Assembly (NCBI GenBank): GCA_023807065.1
Contig: JAJJLU010003517.1
Location: 1-62,511 of the forward strand
Reading direction: 5' to 3'
DNA from: Isotricha intestinalis
Taxonomy: Eukaryota; Ciliophora; Litostomatea; Vestibuliferida; Isotrichidae
DNA: 62,511 bases
Part shown: positions 12,901 to 21,401 of the stretch, piece by piece
Position numbering within the stretch: the stretch's first letter is position 1
Layout: each line of letters opens with the position of its first letter
Notes under the pieces: generated by a model
The model's database searches: none
The model's input: the letters and a program-made list of their open reading frames with translations, nothing else
Told to the model about the DNA's origin: nothing
Position numbers and translations under genes: made by a program

Positions 12901-15900
12901 ATAAGAAAATTCTTTATCATTTTTATTTTCAGGCAAAAAATTTTTAGTTTTAAAATCATATCTCATTAAATGGATCATTATCCAATAAAAGAAAAATAAT
13001 TCTTCTTTTTTTGTCGGATTAATTTGGAAAAATTCAGTAAAAACATTATGAAAAGTTAATAAAAAATGTAATTTAGAAACAGTAGCATTCCCATAAATTT
13101 TATTTGAATCATAAGTATAAGTTGCTTCTTCCAATTGAGACATAAAAGCTGCTAAATTTTGAATAAAATTTTCTCTTTCATAATTTATTAATTTTCTCAC
13201 ATTTGAATGAAATATTATTAATTGTTTATTTGAATTGATACATTTTCTTAATAAATTCCAATAACCTACAAAAATTTCACTTCTTTCTAAAGAATGAGTT
13301 ACATGTTCTGGTAATGTTTCTATTTTTTTTCTTCTTAATTTTACTGGTCCATCATTTTTGTTTCTGAAATTTGGATCTGCTGTTATTCTTTCTTCTTCTT
13401 CTTTATAAAATATTTTTTTTAATTCTGAAATTACAGAAAATTTATCTTTAAAATTTCTTTCTACATCCTCAATATCTTTTCTATTTGATTCACTAAAAAA
13501 ACAAGAAACAATATCAAAATTTATAGAAACTAAATGATATAAAAGTTGATAAAATTGTTCACTTACTTTTAAAATTATTGAACAATTATCCATTAAAGTT
13601 GTTATATTTTCACTTTGTGTTAATGAGTTAAAAATGCAATATAATTTTGGTAATGAAATACCTAAAAATTCATTATAATGAATTAATTGAGGATTATTAT
13701 TTATATTTGAATAAATATCATTTTCTTCAACTTTTATATCTTCACATGCCGAACATACTATTTTTATTAATTTTCTTTTTAATAATTTATTTATTTCAAA
13801 TTCATCTTTATATAAAGCTAAATTATCATCTATAAATTTGATTACTAAATTTAATAAAACACTCAATTGTTTTGGTGATGAAATCATATCAAAAAATTTA
13901 TTTATTATATCATTTAATGAAAGAAGTGTTCTTGCTTTATTTTCATAATCTTCTAAATATATTGTTTTTAATTGAAGGATTAATTCTAATATTTCTTTTA
14001 ATGAAATTATATCATTTGTTGTATTATGTCCTGAAATAATATCTTCAATTAAAACAGTTTTAATGACATTTAGTAAATCAATTAATTTATCAAAATTTTC
14101 ATTTGATGAAGTCTTAATTACAATTTTTAAAATTTCAACCCAAAATGGAATAAGTTCTTTTTTATTTTTCCAATCAAAATGAATTAACATAGTTAATAAT
14201 TTGATAAAATTTTCAATGTTATTTAATTCATTTAAATTAAAATCTCTTAAAAAAACAAGTAAAAAAGAGCTTAATCTAATCATAACAGTAGTAGTAATAT
14301 TATTAGTTAAAGAAATAGGAAATAATATTAATTCAATATTTTCTTCAATTAAAACTTGATGTTTCCTATTATCTTTAATAAAAACAGTTAATAAACTATA
14401 AATATCTTCTAAACATTTTTGAATGTTATCAACACTTTGGCTAAAATGAAAAAAGTCAGGATTATTTTTATCACTTTCTGAAAATTTATGAATAATATCA
14501 TTGGCTTTACCCATAAATTTAATAAGTAAATTTCCAAATCCTAAATTAAATAAAACTTGTTGAACTAATTGAACTCTTTCATCAGTGAATTCATTCATAA
14601 AATATAAATTTTTATTTCTAGTTTTATGTTCTTTATCATTACTTGCTCCTCCTTCTTCTGTTTCAACATTATTTTTATTAATTACTCCTTGAATTATTCT
14701 TTGTTCAGAATTTGGAGGAATAGTATCATTTAAATTAACTTTATATTTATTTAATACTGGACTAGAAATTCTTTTTCTATTTGAATGAAGACTTGGATTA
14801 AAACTTGAAGTATGTTTAATATTAAATGAATTTGATGAATCTAATGATTCATCTATATTTGTATTGTTTGTTCCTACTGCTTTTATATTTGGATAATTTT
14901 TTAAGTCATCCATTTGAGTTATCCATTTAAATTTATCATATAATCTCTCACATAAAAGAGACATTTCATTTCCAAAATTTTCAATTTGATAGACTATTGT
15001 TGAATCTAATATACTTGTACTAAATAAATGTTTTAATATTGAATATAATTCTAAGAAATGTTTTTTAATTATTTCAAATTTTTGTAAATCATCTTCACTT
15101 TCAAATATAACTAAATTTGATAAATTTTCAAAAAATATAAAATATTGACTATTTAATCTATATAATATTTCAAAACATATTTGCTTTAAATCCATTATAT
15201 CTAATTTATGAATACAACGAAGAAATATTAATGTAATATTTTGATTATTATCTAAATTATAATTAATTCTATTTTCCTTATTCATTTTTATAATTTCCTT
15301 TTTTTTATTTGCTAAATGATTATAAAATAATTTTAATAAATCTAAACTATCACCTTGAAATAAAACATCATTTTCTGTATCATATTTAGATCTTCTTCTA
15401 TTATTTTGTGAATTATTAATTCCATTATTATTAATAACATCATCAAATTCTTTTTTTAATTCAGCCAATTTTATAATATGATTCATTAAAATTGTTGTTC
15501 TTCTATTATCATTATCATGACTAGCTCCAGAAACTGAATCAACATCATCTTTTTTATTATTTAAATCTTCATCTTTAACTTCTAATAATATTTTACCTTC
15601 ATCATATTTTTCTTTTAATTCCATTAAATTTTTTTCTATTCTATCAATATATTCATTTTCTAAAAATTTTAAAAATTCTAAAAAAATAGAAGAAATTCTA
15701 ATAACTATTTCTTTTTTTGCCATTTTTGAATCTTCTGTAAAAGTTAAATTTATATCTTTTTGATTCATTGATATTGCTGTTACTCCTTTCATTGTAACAG
15801 TTTTTTTTACCAAATTCATTGTTAAATTTGATGGCTCATTTAAACTTAATTTTGTTTTTCTTCCTGAAGAATTTAACATATATTCTGCTAATTCTAATTT

Positions 15901-18900
15901 TTTATTTTTTTCATTTGCATTTGTTAAAATTTCTTCAAATTTATTTCTAAAAATTTCATATATTTTTAAATATTCACTTGATATTATTGGTATTATATTT
16001 TGAAAGTTTAATCTATCTCCAATCACTAAATTGATTAATGCATTTTTTTTATCATCATTTTCATTTTTATTATTTGTTTTATTTGAATTAACTCCAATAT
16101 AACTTTCTAATATAATTAAAACATAACTTATTATATCAAATGATTTTTCTCTTCTTTTAACTGGGTCTTCCCATCTATAAACATGTCTCATTATATATTG
16201 ACAACTTTCAAATATATGTAAAAGTAAAGAAGAATCATTCATTGATTTTCTAAATGCTTGCTCTTCTAAAATTTTTTCTATATGTTTCATAATTTTTTCA
16301 ATTTCATTTTGCTTATCAATTTCTTTTGCTTTTTCTTTTTCTTTATTTTGTATTTTAATTTGATCTAATTTAATATTTGGATTTAGTTTATTTTGCTTTT
16401 CTTTACCTATATTTCTACATAATTCCATATTTCCTACTAATGGAGAAGCAATTTTTAAATAAAGAAAATTAATTATTCTAATTAGAGAACATCTAATATC
16501 ATGATTTAAAATATATTTTTGATTTGTTCCTTCGTAATTTACATTATTATTTAAGTAATTATTTACTATTTCCATATTAAATATTTTCATTAAGTAATTT
16601 TTAAATGATTCATCATGTAAACAAATATTGGAATAAAAAGTTAAATTTAATGATATTATTTTTGATAAAATATCTTTTTCTTTTTGTTGTTCTTCTTCAT
16701 TAGCTTCATCAACTACTACAGATTTATAATTTAATAAAGTAATATCACATTCAATTATTTCTTCATAGTTATTTTTAGAATTATGACTACTACTACTATT
16801 TTCATTTAATTCATCTGAAGGTTTACTTACTAATCTAATATCATCATTATATAAATCATTATTATTATCAATGGTAAATCTTTTTTTCCTTATATATATT
16901 TGAAAATCATTTATAAAAAAATCAACTAAAATAGGATTTTTTTCTATGTTTGGTATTTTTGGATTATCTTTTGAGGAAATAAATAAACTAAAATCTTTAA
17001 AGAAGACTTGATAAAATTGTCTAAATGGTTCATCATTACATATTAACATTACATTTAATAAGTCAAATAAAAGTGAAAAAGATTGAAAATTTTGTTTTAA
17101 AGATTCAATTTCATATGAATTATATAAACGAATAATTCTTTGTAAAGAATTTCTCATTTGTTCAAAAATTTTTCTATCTTTTCCAATTTCATCTAAAGAT
17201 AATAATTTTAATAATAAAGAATGATTATTCCTTAAAATATGAATTAAAAATTTAGTGCATTTATCAATATAACCTACAAAAAGGAAAAAATAATGTAATT
17301 CATCTTGAATAGGAATTATAAATGTGCTATCCATATCATAAATTAATGTTATTATTTTTAAAATTTTATTTGAAATTAATTTTTTATAATCTAAATATTC
17401 CAAATAATAAGAAGCTTCAAATAAATCAAATAATATTTTATCTAATTCTTCATAAGAAAAAGTTCTATAATTTTTAAACCACATTGTTAAAAATAAATCC
17501 ATTAATTTAGATATAATATTAAATTGATTAATATTTCTTAAAAAATCAAAAGTTCGATGTTCATCAATATTAACATTAACTTTTTTAGAATTATAATCTT
17601 TTAGCATAGTTTTAAGTGTAATTAGTATATGTTGTATATTTTCATAATTTTTAACATCAATTTTTTTTTCATCTTCGTTTTTAAAATAATTTAATAAATT
17701 ATTAAAACACCAATTTAACTGTTCAAAAAAGTGTAATTCATATTTATCAGCTTCATCTAAGAAAGACAATTTAAAAATAGTTAAATCCGATAAATTTTTA
17801 GTAAGTAATAAAATAGCTTTATTTTCATTTCTAATTTGTCTGACAGCTAAATAAGAATTAAATTTCTTAGTTCTAATTCTTATAGTATCAGTTTTTTTAA
17901 ATAAAAAATTAGATTCCATATCTTTTTTATTATCTTCATCATTTTCATCTTTTTTTTTTTTTTGTTCATAAGCAGTTTCAATAACAAAAAGTGTGTCTTC
18001 ATTTTTACAAGTTTCAGTGCCAATATCACTATAATTAACAAATTTTAAACCTTGAGCAATATTAGCTTTCATAGTTAAATTATTTTCCATACATAAAACT
18101 TTATTACTAAAGACATTAACAATTCTAAAAACAGTTTTTTTACTAATTGGTCCAATTCTTGGAGTAATAGCAGGTTCATTAATAGTTGCATTTTCACTAA
18201 TAATTTGAAATTTAAATACTCCTAAAGGGTCTTTAAAATCACTTAAATTTGATGCTTGTAATCCTATTGCATAATAACTTTGAGCTGCTTTACTTTCATT
18301 AAAAAAATAATTTAATGGAACATTATGATTTTTCTCTATTTCTTCTTCTTTTTCTTCTTCTGATAAAACTTTCTTTATTTTACTATATGTCCCTGCTTTT
18401 ATTAAAGGTAATTTCTCCTCTTTATCTGGTTGCTTTTGAATTAATATATTTTCATTTTCTATATCATTATCTAATTTATTTTCTTTTAATGTATTAGTTG
18501 AAATTATTGTTTTTCTTGTTTGAGTATTACCAAAAAATTGTTGTGATGTTCTTTTATTTAATAAATTTATACTTCTTTCTGATGCTTCTGCTGAAGTTAA
18601 ATATACTTCTTTTTCACAATTTTCAATCCAAAATAAATCTAATGAATTAATGTATTCATCATCAAATAAAAAATCATTTGAAAATTTAATTAATTTCCAT
18701 TGATTAAATGATTTATCATCACTAACAATTTGATTAATATCAATTTGAGTTTTTTTTCCAAAAGGTTTAAAATTATTAGAATTGAACGTAGTATTTCTAT
18801 TATAACTTCTTCTAGAAGGACTTGCTCCTCCTACTTCATTATCATAATTTCTATAACTCATTACTCCTAAATAAGAATTATTTTTCAAAACATTATAATT

Positions 18901-19842
18901 TGAAAAATTAGGTTTCTTTCCTCTAGCACTTGAATTTAAATTTGTATTAGTTACATTATTTAATATTTTATTATTTAAAATTTTATTTGTTTGTCTTACT
19001 GCAACTCCATCTAATGTTACATTTCCATTTGCTAAAAATTTTTCTCTATTTGTTGTTTTATCACCACATGCTATTTTAACTCCTAAATTAAAAAATACAT
19101 TTGTTGAATTTTCACTTTGATAATTAAATCCATGTAATATTCTAAATATTGTATTTGGTGACATTTTACTTGATAATTCAATATATATTTTAAGGTCATC
19201 TACATTCTTTTTAAATTTTAAAATTTTTCCACTTGAAATATGAAGAAATTGAACACAATCACCGAAATTTACAAAAGTCTTTTTTTTTAATATATTTACT
19301 GTTTGCTCATGATTAGTTTGAATTTCTTGTTTAAATTTAATATATGTATCTGTACTTTGTTGATATGTATTTCTATCATTATGACCATGATTTAAAATAT
19401 CTTGTTTTATTGTTTTTAAAGCTTTTCTCATTTTTTGAAGTGATTCATATTCACATGCTGGTATTATTAAAAATAAAGTATTTAAATAATTTACTCTTAT
19501 ATCTAATAATGAATTAAATTTATAAAAAAAACAATTTTCATTAAATACTCCTTGGCTGAATAAAAAGTATTTTGACATTAAATGTTCTAAATCTTTACTT
19601 AATAAATTTGATTTCACTGGTTTAATTTTTTTTAAAACTTTTTTCTGATTTCTTTCATCAGATAAAGAACCAAAATTACTTCCTTTGTCTTCATCTTTGT
19701 CTTGTTGATATTTAACTGCTCCTCCTTTTGGATCATATGATAATGTTGATACTGTACTTGAAGAATTATAATCTAACATTAAAGAAACTATTGAACCATA
19801 TGCTAAATAATTTTCAGTATTTGTTTCTGTAGGTTCAATCAT
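9979..19842 (-). CDS. IP3-receptor-type intracellular calcium channel
   Basis: A single uninterrupted frame of 3287 residues, longer than the roughly 2700 of animal IP3 receptors. The N-terminus (YGSIVSLML near residue 18, then a MIR-like LHISSGKILKFKKN near 200) fits the ligand-binding/MIR part, and a second MIR-like block lies near 580-760. Helical RIH-type repeats fill the middle, and the last 500 residues hold six membrane spans. The C-terminal signature is unmistakable: the last span GGIIIDNFSALR, then the zinc finger CFICGLHRTEL...HIKIDHYFWNY, all characteristic of IP3 receptors. It should release calcium from ER-like stores or alveoli as a tetramer. The pore filter expected before the last span (GGGxGD) is not present; the corresponding stretch reads KNSNGIINWLDE. 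Low-complexity Asn/Lys/Glu loops explain much of the extra length. Stop TAA. Confidence 0.92.
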   Translation of the reverse strand: MIEPTETNTENYLAYGSIVSLMLDYNSSSTVSTLSYDPKGGAVKYQQDKDEDKGSNFGSLSDERNQKKVLKKIKPVKSNLLSKDLEHLMSKYFLFSQGVFNENCFFYKFNSLLDIRVNYLNTLFLIIPACEYESLQKMRKALKTIKQDILNHGHNDRNTYQQSTDTYIKFKQEIQTNHEQTVNILKKKTFVNFGDCVQFLHISSGKILKFKKNVDDLKIYIELSSKMSPNTIFRILHGFNYQSENSTNVFFNLGVKIACGDKTTNREKFLANGNVTLDGVAVRQTNKILNNKILNNVTNTNLNSSARGKKPNFSNYNVLKNNSYLGVMSYRNYDNEVGGASPSRRSYNRNTTFNSNNFKPFGKKTQIDINQIVSDDKSFNQWKLIKFSNDFLFDDEYINSLDLFWIENCEKEVYLTSAEASERSINLLNKRTSQQFFGNTQTRKTIISTNTLKENKLDNDIENENILIQKQPDKEEKLPLIKAGTYSKIKKVLSEEEKEEEIEKNHNVPLNYFFNESKAAQSYYAIGLQASNLSDFKDPLGVFKFQIISENATINEPAITPRIGPISKKTVFRIVNVFSNKVLCMENNLTMKANIAQGLKFVNYSDIGTETCKNEDTLFVIETAYEQKKKKDENDEDNKKDMESNFLFKKTDTIRIRTKKFNSYLAVRQIRNENKAILLLTKNLSDLTIFKLSFLDEADKYELHFFEQLNWCFNNLLNYFKNEDEKKIDVKNYENIQHILITLKTMLKDYNSKKVNVNIDEHRTFDFLRNINQFNIISKLMDLFLTMWFKNYRTFSYEELDKILFDLFEASYYLEYLDYKKLISNKILKIITLIYDMDSTFIIPIQDELHYFFLFVGYIDKCTKFLIHILRNNHSLLLKLLSLDEIGKDRKIFEQMRNSLQRIIRLYNSYEIESLKQNFQSFSLLFDLLNVMLICNDEPFRQFYQVFFKDFSLFISSKDNPKIPNIEKNPILVDFFINDFQIYIRKKRFTIDNNNDLYNDDIRLVSKPSDELNENSSSSHNSKNNYEEIIECDITLLNYKSVVVDEANEEEQQKEKDILSKIISLNLTFYSNICLHDESFKNYLMKIFNMEIVNNYLNNNVNYEGTNQKYILNHDIRCSLIRIINFLYLKIASPLVGNMELCRNIGKEKQNKLNPNIKLDQIKIQNKEKEKAKEIDKQNEIEKIMKHIEKILEEQAFRKSMNDSSLLLHIFESCQYIMRHVYRWEDPVKRREKSFDIISYVLIILESYIGVNSNKTNNKNENDDKKNALINLVIGDRLNFQNIIPIISSEYLKIYEIFRNKFEEILTNANEKNKKLELAEYMLNSSGRKTKLSLNEPSNLTMNLVKKTVTMKGVTAISMNQKDINLTFTEDSKMAKKEIVIRISSIFLEFLKFLENEYIDRIEKNLMELKEKYDEGKILLEVKDEDLNNKKDDVDSVSGASHDNDNRRTTILMNHIIKLAELKKEFDDVINNNGINNSQNNRRRSKYDTENDVLFQGDSLDLLKLFYNHLANKKKEIIKMNKENRINYNLDNNQNITLIFLRCIHKLDIMDLKQICFEILYRLNSQYFIFFENLSNLVIFESEDDLQKFEIIKKHFLELYSILKHLFSTSILDSTIVYQIENFGNEMSLLCERLYDKFKWITQMDDLKNYPNIKAVGTNNTNIDESLDSSNSFNIKHTSSFNPSLHSNRKRISSPVLNKYKVNLNDTIPPNSEQRIIQGVINKNNVETEEGGASNDKEHKTRNKNLYFMNEFTDERVQLVQQVLFNLGFGNLLIKFMGKANDIIHKFSESDKNNPDFFHFSQSVDNIQKCLEDIYSLLTVFIKDNRKHQVLIEENIELILFPISLTNNITTTVMIRLSSFLLVFLRDFNLNELNNIENFIKLLTMLIHFDWKNKKELIPFWVEILKIVIKTSSNENFDKLIDLLNVIKTVLIEDIISGHNTTNDIISLKEILELILQLKTIYLEDYENKARTLLSLNDIINKFFDMISSPKQLSVLLNLVIKFIDDNLALYKDEFEINKLLKRKLIKIVCSACEDIKVEENDIYSNINNNPQLIHYNEFLGISLPKLYCIFNSLTQSENITTLMDNCSIILKVSEQFYQLLYHLVSINFDIVSCFFSESNRKDIEDVERNFKDKFSVISELKKIFYKEEEERITADPNFRNKNDGPVKLRRKKIETLPEHVTHSLERSEIFVGYWNLLRKCINSNKQLIIFHSNVRKLINYERENFIQNLAAFMSQLEEATYTYDSNKIYGNATVSKLHFLLTFHNVFTEFFQINPTKKEELFFFYWIMIHLMRYDFKTKNFLPENKNDKEFSYKKTPFNKELFSNKKMIQFAIKCISQKNLKCIDYEMLIYIKFINSYLNGLDDQNKSNLYEYFFNSSDVEKLFLVLKNILEAFKSKLVESINASILENLAGQEYTKMPTVKISTLRNKYKQNEFSMNKFENELNPYEEVIELINNLSENNSIIHNQMKDYLRYQYNSSKSLNFICILANILDCFTKPKQETKNKLDQSLIDKDLRKIKSINDDHRMFIRFYFPVIIKIIESLTKCCQGPSLENQSSLVKETKILIFLFQILFGLTYRKKINFDENGNPPPENDHNFINVNHQTDKYINYYQIDCLSIGLSRKYCAFLKYKLVLLLSVLTIGRKKGDKLYEIIHREIDFDILRFVLEETYKEILIEKKSEFDPDNLTFGNEIYSRFENFVYFNKNPEKIIKDQNHNFIIYEIGTFTYIIMNIYYENLTRPSNYVSYNQITKFKKIMTKRKTEIKSSNIFDSSLEFLKSFGRCFMLIFICCKHYDCGKKRNHEEDFFVKDCFERAYCFYFDYTPNIEILFNGVIIGYYVKLFPICKYLTDDMKEEFQLNLDRTNTKSKLECLFKNVKYYSYILSYSQKLMELFKLIPIFDLFFNQYNFFRDVSMILSIIINFLIFSSLYRLNDDYSEVTEFSDDFKFDYGFLYKQKNIKSTKQLLQTLSLLQFLFALLIFLNYVLKNIAKFSFYEKNDRKQNEVGYFKRGLKFLKNMYDDYGFLYHLIYLIFAILGFSTQNYKYFSFLLVEIIPRSLTLMFIIKSFWIPRKQLIVTLFLFYLFCYYFVIFIYLYMADQAPTKDCYRFDDCFFTVCDQAFKNSNGIINWLDENYLLSTDLMFKNSRFWLDNLFAIVNIILVFQMVGGIIIDNFSALRQSQGETDEDRDNVCFICGLHRTELNKLYGNEEGYTEHIKIDHYFWNYMFLIFNLLKKNPKTLMGIDDFIFTNYNENQSTAWIPLNTCKKKMDFDNKENNDEKEKEEENEDD

Positions 19843-19924
19843 TTTTATTTTAATTTATTAATATTTAATTTAATTTTTTAGAATATTATATTTTTCTCTT
19901 AGAAAAAAAAATATAATTTTTTTT

Positions 19925-21257
19925 TTAATTTATTTCATCTATATCATCATCATAATTTTCTTCTACCCTATACATATTACTATCCATTTCATTGTTTTCA
20001 TTATCATTATTGTCATCATCATTTTTATCATTTTGACCTTCATTAATATTAAACTCTATTTCGCTTTCAAAATTTTTCATTGGTGTCATATATTTTTTTA
20101 AATAATTAGCAAAAATTTCATTATCTTTATATTCTACTAATTCAGTTATTGAACTTCTTATATAAACTTCATTTTTTTGTATTTTTTCATCATCTTTATC
20201 TTTTATATTTGTTTTAGGAATGTTATTATTTATTGATTTAATTTGAATTTTATTTTCTGGATTTAAATTTATTTTTTCTTTTCCTAAATTATTATTTATA
20301 ATTGCAAAATCTTCAATTAAATTATTAATATATCCATGTGTATGTTCTCTAAATCCAATATCATTTTCTTCAAAATCATAATTTTCTGAATTTATATTTT
20401 CATTAACTTCGTTATTATTATTATTTTCTACATTTTCTACATTTTCATTTTCTTCATTTTCGATTTGATTGTTTTCAACTTCATTATTTTCATTTTCTTT
20501 TGATTTTACAATTGGATTTTCAATTTTTTTATCTTCTTTTTTTAAATTTTGATTTTTATTTCTTGTTAAATTTTGAAGAGAATCATCTATTTTTATAGAT
20601 TCATTATATTTTAATTCTTTTTCTAATTGATTTATTCTATTTTCATATTCATCTTTTAATGATTGAAAATTTTGATTTATTTGAGATAAAATATTTTTTT
20701 GCCATGAATCAATTTCTTTTAAATGTTCATCAACTTTTTGATTCAATTTATTATAATTATCTTTTAAATTTACAATTACATCATTGAAAATTTTTTGATT
20801 TTCTTGTAATTGAGTCATATTAGAATTTAATTTTACAAAATTATTTTGAATTTTTTCAAAATTTTCTTCATGTGAATTCATATCTTCTTGTAATTTATTA
20901 ATTGTTTCCATTTCATTATTATTTTGAGAACTTTGTTCTAAAATTTTGTCATTATTTGTTTTAGATAATGAAATTATGTTCTTTGTTTTATCTTCTAAAT
21001 TTTTAAAATTAATTTCTATTTGGTTTGTTATTTTTTCTTCAAAAATTTTATGTAAATTTTCAATTTCTTTCATTAAATCAGTTTTAATTTCTTGTTTCAT
21101 TTGGTCATATTTATTTCCTTGAATTTCATTTTGAATTTTATTTTTCTTTAAAGCTCTAGCTTCTAAATTAAAAATATAAAATTTTACATTTTATATGATT
21201 TGCAACACTTTCAATTAATTCATTAACACTCATTGACATATTAGGATCAGAAGACAT
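19925..21257 (-). CDS. Coiled-coil protein with acidic Asn/Glu-rich C-terminal half; likely short intron near the start
   Basis: The main frame (21100-19925, 391 residues) begins with about 180 residues of heptad-rich coiled coil and continues into a low-complexity Glu/Asn region and an acidic tail (DDDIDEIN). Open sequence continues upstream of that ATG. An ATG at 21257-21255 opens MSSDPNMSMSVNELIES, and the two parts are separated by a GTAAAA...TTTAG segment of 25 nt. Exact removal of the 25 nt leaves T|AA, a TAA codon; using the next AG, three bases downstream (28 nt), gives a clean join. I favour a short intron but the 3' splice site is unsettled. No family is recognised; a cytoskeletal or scaffold role would be a guess. 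The 3' end lies 82 bp upstream of the IP3-receptor start, on the same strand. Confidence 0.6.
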
Positions 21258-21401
21258 TTAAATTTTAAATTAATAAAAAGAAAAAAAATTAAATATAAGA
21301 AATATAAATAAAAAGAATATTAATTTTATATTAAAATCTAAAAAACTAATTATCATAATTACATTAAATAAAAAAATTTTAATAACATTAATCATTAAAA
21401 T

